From Couchioplanes caeruleus (GTDB lineage Bacteria; Actinomycetota; Actinomycetes; Mycobacteriales; Micromonosporaceae), in contig NZ_CP092183.1 in the NCBI RefSeq assembly GCF_023499255.1, positions 1,619,501 through 1,683,500 on the forward strand: DNA of 64,000 nucleotides. Direction: 5' to 3'. Both the position numbers and the translations under genes were made by a program. This document shows positions 61,929 to 64,000 of the stretch, piece by piece. Position 1 is the stretch's first letter. Each line of letters starts with the position of its first letter. The notes beneath the pieces were generated by a model. It made no database searches. It was given only the letters and a program-made list of their open reading frames with translations, and was not told where the DNA came from.

Positions 61929-62126
61929 ATGGCGAAGGCCCTCTACGGCCACGTAGGTGCGGCGCCCGACCGGCGCCTGCTCGACGAGGTCACCCGACTG
62001 CGTTCCAGGGTGCAGGCTCTGGAGTTCGAGGTCACCCGCCTCCGGGCGGAGAATGATCGTCTGGCAGCCGCGGCATCGGCCGAGGCGGACGACATTCTGC
62101 GGCTGACCGAGCCGGCACTGACCTGA
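61929..62126 (+). CDS. small conserved coiled-coil protein
   Basis: 65 residues from ATG, six bases after AAGGAG. It starts MAKALYGHVGAAPDRRLLDE and then is a heptad-patterned helix (VTRLRSRVQALEFEVTRLRAENDRL). It is a small actinobacterial protein of unknown function. The next gene is smc, 359 bases later, after an intergenic part with no gene visible. Scaffold or polar roles are conceivable, but nothing here proves one. Confidence 0.85.
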   Translation: MAKALYGHVGAAPDRRLLDEVTRLRSRVQALEFEVTRLRAENDRLAAAASAEADDILRLTEPALT

Positions 62127-62485
62127 GTTCCGCCGGGCGCCGAGACCCGGGCGCCCGATCCCCTCGCAGCACGGAACGCACCCGCAAAGCGCGCCTCCAC
62201 ACAGTGGCGGCGCGCATCTTTTTGCCCAGAGTCCGCCGCGCCCTCTCCGCCGGCCGCGGTCGCGCTCGCCGACCGCGGCGTGCCAAGTTTGCTTCGTTCT
62301 GTTGCCCTGCGCTCCTGGCCGGTAGCCCTCAGCGCGGGCTCGGCCCCTTGACCGTCGCGCCGAAACGGACAAATAAGGCGTAAGACGTCCGGACTGGCAC
62401 GGACCGGGACGCGCGCCGTGCGCGGACATGGCTCGTACCTGCGGGTACCCTGCTGCCCAGAGCAAACCGCGACCCTCGGAGATCC

Positions 62486-64000
62486 GTGCACCTCAAGAGC
62501 CTGACGGTCAAGGGCTTCAAGTCCTTCGCCTCCGCTACGACGCTGCGGCTGGAGCCGGGCATCACCTGCGTGGTGGGCCCCAACGGCTCCGGCAAGTCCA
62601 ACGTCGTCGACGCCATCGCCTGGGTCCTCGGTGAGCAGGGCGCCAAGGCGCTGCGCGGCGGCAAGATGGAGGACGTCATCTTCGCCGGCACCGCCGGGCG
62701 CGCCCCGCTGGGCCGCGCCGAGGTGACGCTCACGATCGACAACGGCGACGGCGCCCTGCCGATCGACTACACCGAGGTGTCGATCACCCGCCGGATGTTC
62801 CGGTCCGGCGAGAGCGAGTACGAGATCAACGGCAGCTCCTGCCGCCTGCTCGACATCCAGGAGCTGCTGAGCGACTCCGGCATCGGCCGCGAGATGCACA
62901 TCATCGTCGGCCAGGGGCGGCTCGACGCGATGCTGCACGCCAAGCCCGAGGACCGCCGCGCGTTCATCGAGGAGGCGGCCGGCGTCCTCAAGCATCGCAA
63001 GCGCAAAGAGAAGGCGATCCGCAAGCTCGACGCGATGCAGACCAACCTCAACCGGCTCAACGACCTCACCGCCGAGCTGCGCCGCCAGCTCAAGCCGCTG
63101 GGCCGGCAGGCGGAGATCGCCCGGCGCGCCGCCGGCATCCAGGCCGACCTGCGCGACGCCCGGCTCCGGCTGCTCGCCGACGACCTGCACACGCTGCGGA
63201 CGACGCTGGACAAGGAGATCGCTGACGAGTCGGCGATGCGCGTACGGCGGCAGCAGGTCGAGGACGAGAACCGGGAGGTCCAGCGCTGGCTCGCCGACCT
63301 CGAGGCTCAGCACGCCGAGGACGCGCCGCTGCTGCAGGCCGCCCAGGACACCTGGTACAAGCTGTCGACGCTGCAGGAACGGTTCCGCTCCACCGAGCAG
63401 CTCGCCTCGGAACGGCTGCGCCACCTCGCCGCCACCCCGGACGACGAGCGCACCGGACGCGACCCCGACCAGCTCGCCGCCGAGGCCGAGCGCGTCCGCG
63501 AGCAGGAAGAGGAGCTGCGCGAGGCGCTCACCGAGGACCAGATGCGGCTGGCCGAGGCCGTCGAGCACCGGCAGGACCTCGAACGTCAGCTCGCCGCTGC
63601 CGAAGGCGCGCTGCGTACGGCCGCGAAGGCGATCGCCGACCGGCGTGAGGGCCTCGCCAAGCTGACCGGGCAGGTGAACGCGGCCCGGGCCCGTACGTCC
63701 AGCGCCGCGGAGGAGATCGAACGCCTCGCCGCCGCGCACAACGACGCGCTCATGCGGGCCGAGGCCGCCCAGGCCGAGGTCGACGCGGTCTCCGCCGAGT
63801 CCACCGAGGCCGACCGGGACAACGCCGACCTCGACGCGCGGCACGCCGAGGCCGTGGCGGCGCACGACCGGGCCGCCGCCGTCGTCAAGGAGCTGTCCGA
63901 CGCCGAACGCGCCGCCGAGAAGGACGCCGCCAGCTGGAAGGCCCGCGAGGAGGCGCTCGCCCTCGGCCTCAAGCGCAAGGACGGCGCGGGTGCGCTGCTC
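62486..64000 (+). CDS. smc: chromosome segregation ATPase SMC, 3'-truncated by window edge
   Basis: 505 residues are visible; the whole protein should be about 1180-1200. It starts at GTG (V-H-L-K-S-L-T-V-K-G-F-K-S-F-A) after GGAG. The N-terminal ATPase head has Walker A VVGPNGSGKSNVVDAIAWVL and the conserved RGGKMEDVIFAGT, GQGRLDAMLHAKPEDRRAFI and EEAAGVLKHRKRKEKAIRKL. From about residue 170 a long coiled coil begins. It forms the Smc-ScpAB complex that organises the chromosome. The neighbours rnc and mutM are usual. Confidence 0.98.
   Translation, partial: MHLKSLTVKGFKSFASATTLRLEPGITCVVGPNGSGKSNVVDAIAWVLGEQGAKALRGGKMEDVIFAGTAGRAPLGRAEVTLTIDNGDGALPIDYTEVSITRRMFRSGESEYEINGSSCRLLDIQELLSDSGIGREMHIIVGQGRLDAMLHAKPEDRRAFIEEAAGVLKHRKRKEKAIRKLDAMQTNLNRLNDLTAELRRQLKPLGRQAEIARRAAGIQADLRDARLRLLADDLHTLRTTLDKEIADESAMRVRRQQVEDENREVQRWLADLEAQHAEDAPLLQAAQDTWYKLSTLQERFRSTEQLASERLRHLAATPDDERTGRDPDQLAAEAERVREQEEELREALTEDQMRLAEAVEHRQDLERQLAAAEGALRTAAKAIADRREGLAKLTGQVNAARARTSSAAEEIERLAAAHNDALMRAEAAQAEVDAVSAESTEADRDNADLDARHAEAVAAHDRAAAVVKELSDAERAAEKDAASWKAREEALALGLKRKDGAGALL

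Overview
The window is very GC-rich (roughly 70% or more by eye) and lacks insertion sequences, phage genes and CRISPR. Codon use, many GTG starts, TANNNT -10 boxes placed 6-7 bases before start codons, and gene order all point to an actinobacterial chromosome. Protein style (e.g. LtbR/NdgR-type IclR, HU with a histone-H1-like tail, SepIVA-like protein, Thr/Lys/Ala tails) suggests the Micromonosporaceae, perhaps Actinoplanes-like; the genus is an inference. Gene order from the IclR gene to smc resembles the known Mycobacterium tuberculosis block ltbR-leuC-leuD-hupB-mutT1-ppk1-fbiD-gpsA-ddl-thiL-recG-rsmD-coaD and sepIVA-DUF177-rnc-mutM-smc, with insertions.

Layout. 1-5.2 kb: branched-chain amino-acid genes (3' end of leuB, ilvE, cimA); cimA is preceded by what looks like a leaderless Val-Leu-Ile-Ile leader peptide and a terminator, i.e. 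a transcription attenuator. 5.1-20.7 kb: accessory block with three small regulator/transport modules (TetR + ABC, ABC + XRE, TetR + NmrA-like oxidoreductase), a membrane EEP phosphatase, a six-hairpin glycosidase-like protein under a LacI-type box, an M16 peptidase pair, ArfB, a kinase-like APH protein and others. 20.7-21.1 kb: tRNA-Gln and tRNA-Glu with a clear promoter and terminator. 21.1-33.7 kb: lactonase-like MBL protein, IclR regulator divergent from leuCD, HU, NUDIX/phosphatase MutT1, Ppk1, FbiD/CofC, PlsC, GpsA, a Cys/Met PLP enzyme. 33.8-35.7 kb: YtrA-type GntR-ABC operon. 35.8-45.9 kb: Ddl, DUF3515, a stand-alone Lrp-type ligand domain, ThiL, GNAT, L28, DAK2 protein, RecG, DUF952.

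45.9-50.3 kb holds three paralogous LPXTG surface proteins with no sortase nearby; two of them carry a conserved two-hairpin leader, and two share a nearly identical 290-bp internal block that looks like gene conversion. 50.7-57.3 kb is the housekeeping run rsmD-coaD-sepIVA-DUF177-rpmF-plsX-rnc-(GT-C)-mutM. 57.3-60.5 kb is a tightly coupled three-gene operon (PelF-like glycosyltransferase, polytopic membrane protein, spherulin-4-like protein) that I read as a minimal Pel-like exopolysaccharide locus. A CAP-domain exoprotein containing a 34-bp perfect inverted repeat, a small coiled-coil protein, and the 5' part of smc close the window.

The most interesting signals are the attenuator in front of cimA, the shared leader element of the LPXTG genes, the Pel-like trio, and the repeat-driven protein tails (RNase III, HU, DAK2). 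No searches were run; family names rest on motifs visible in the translation.
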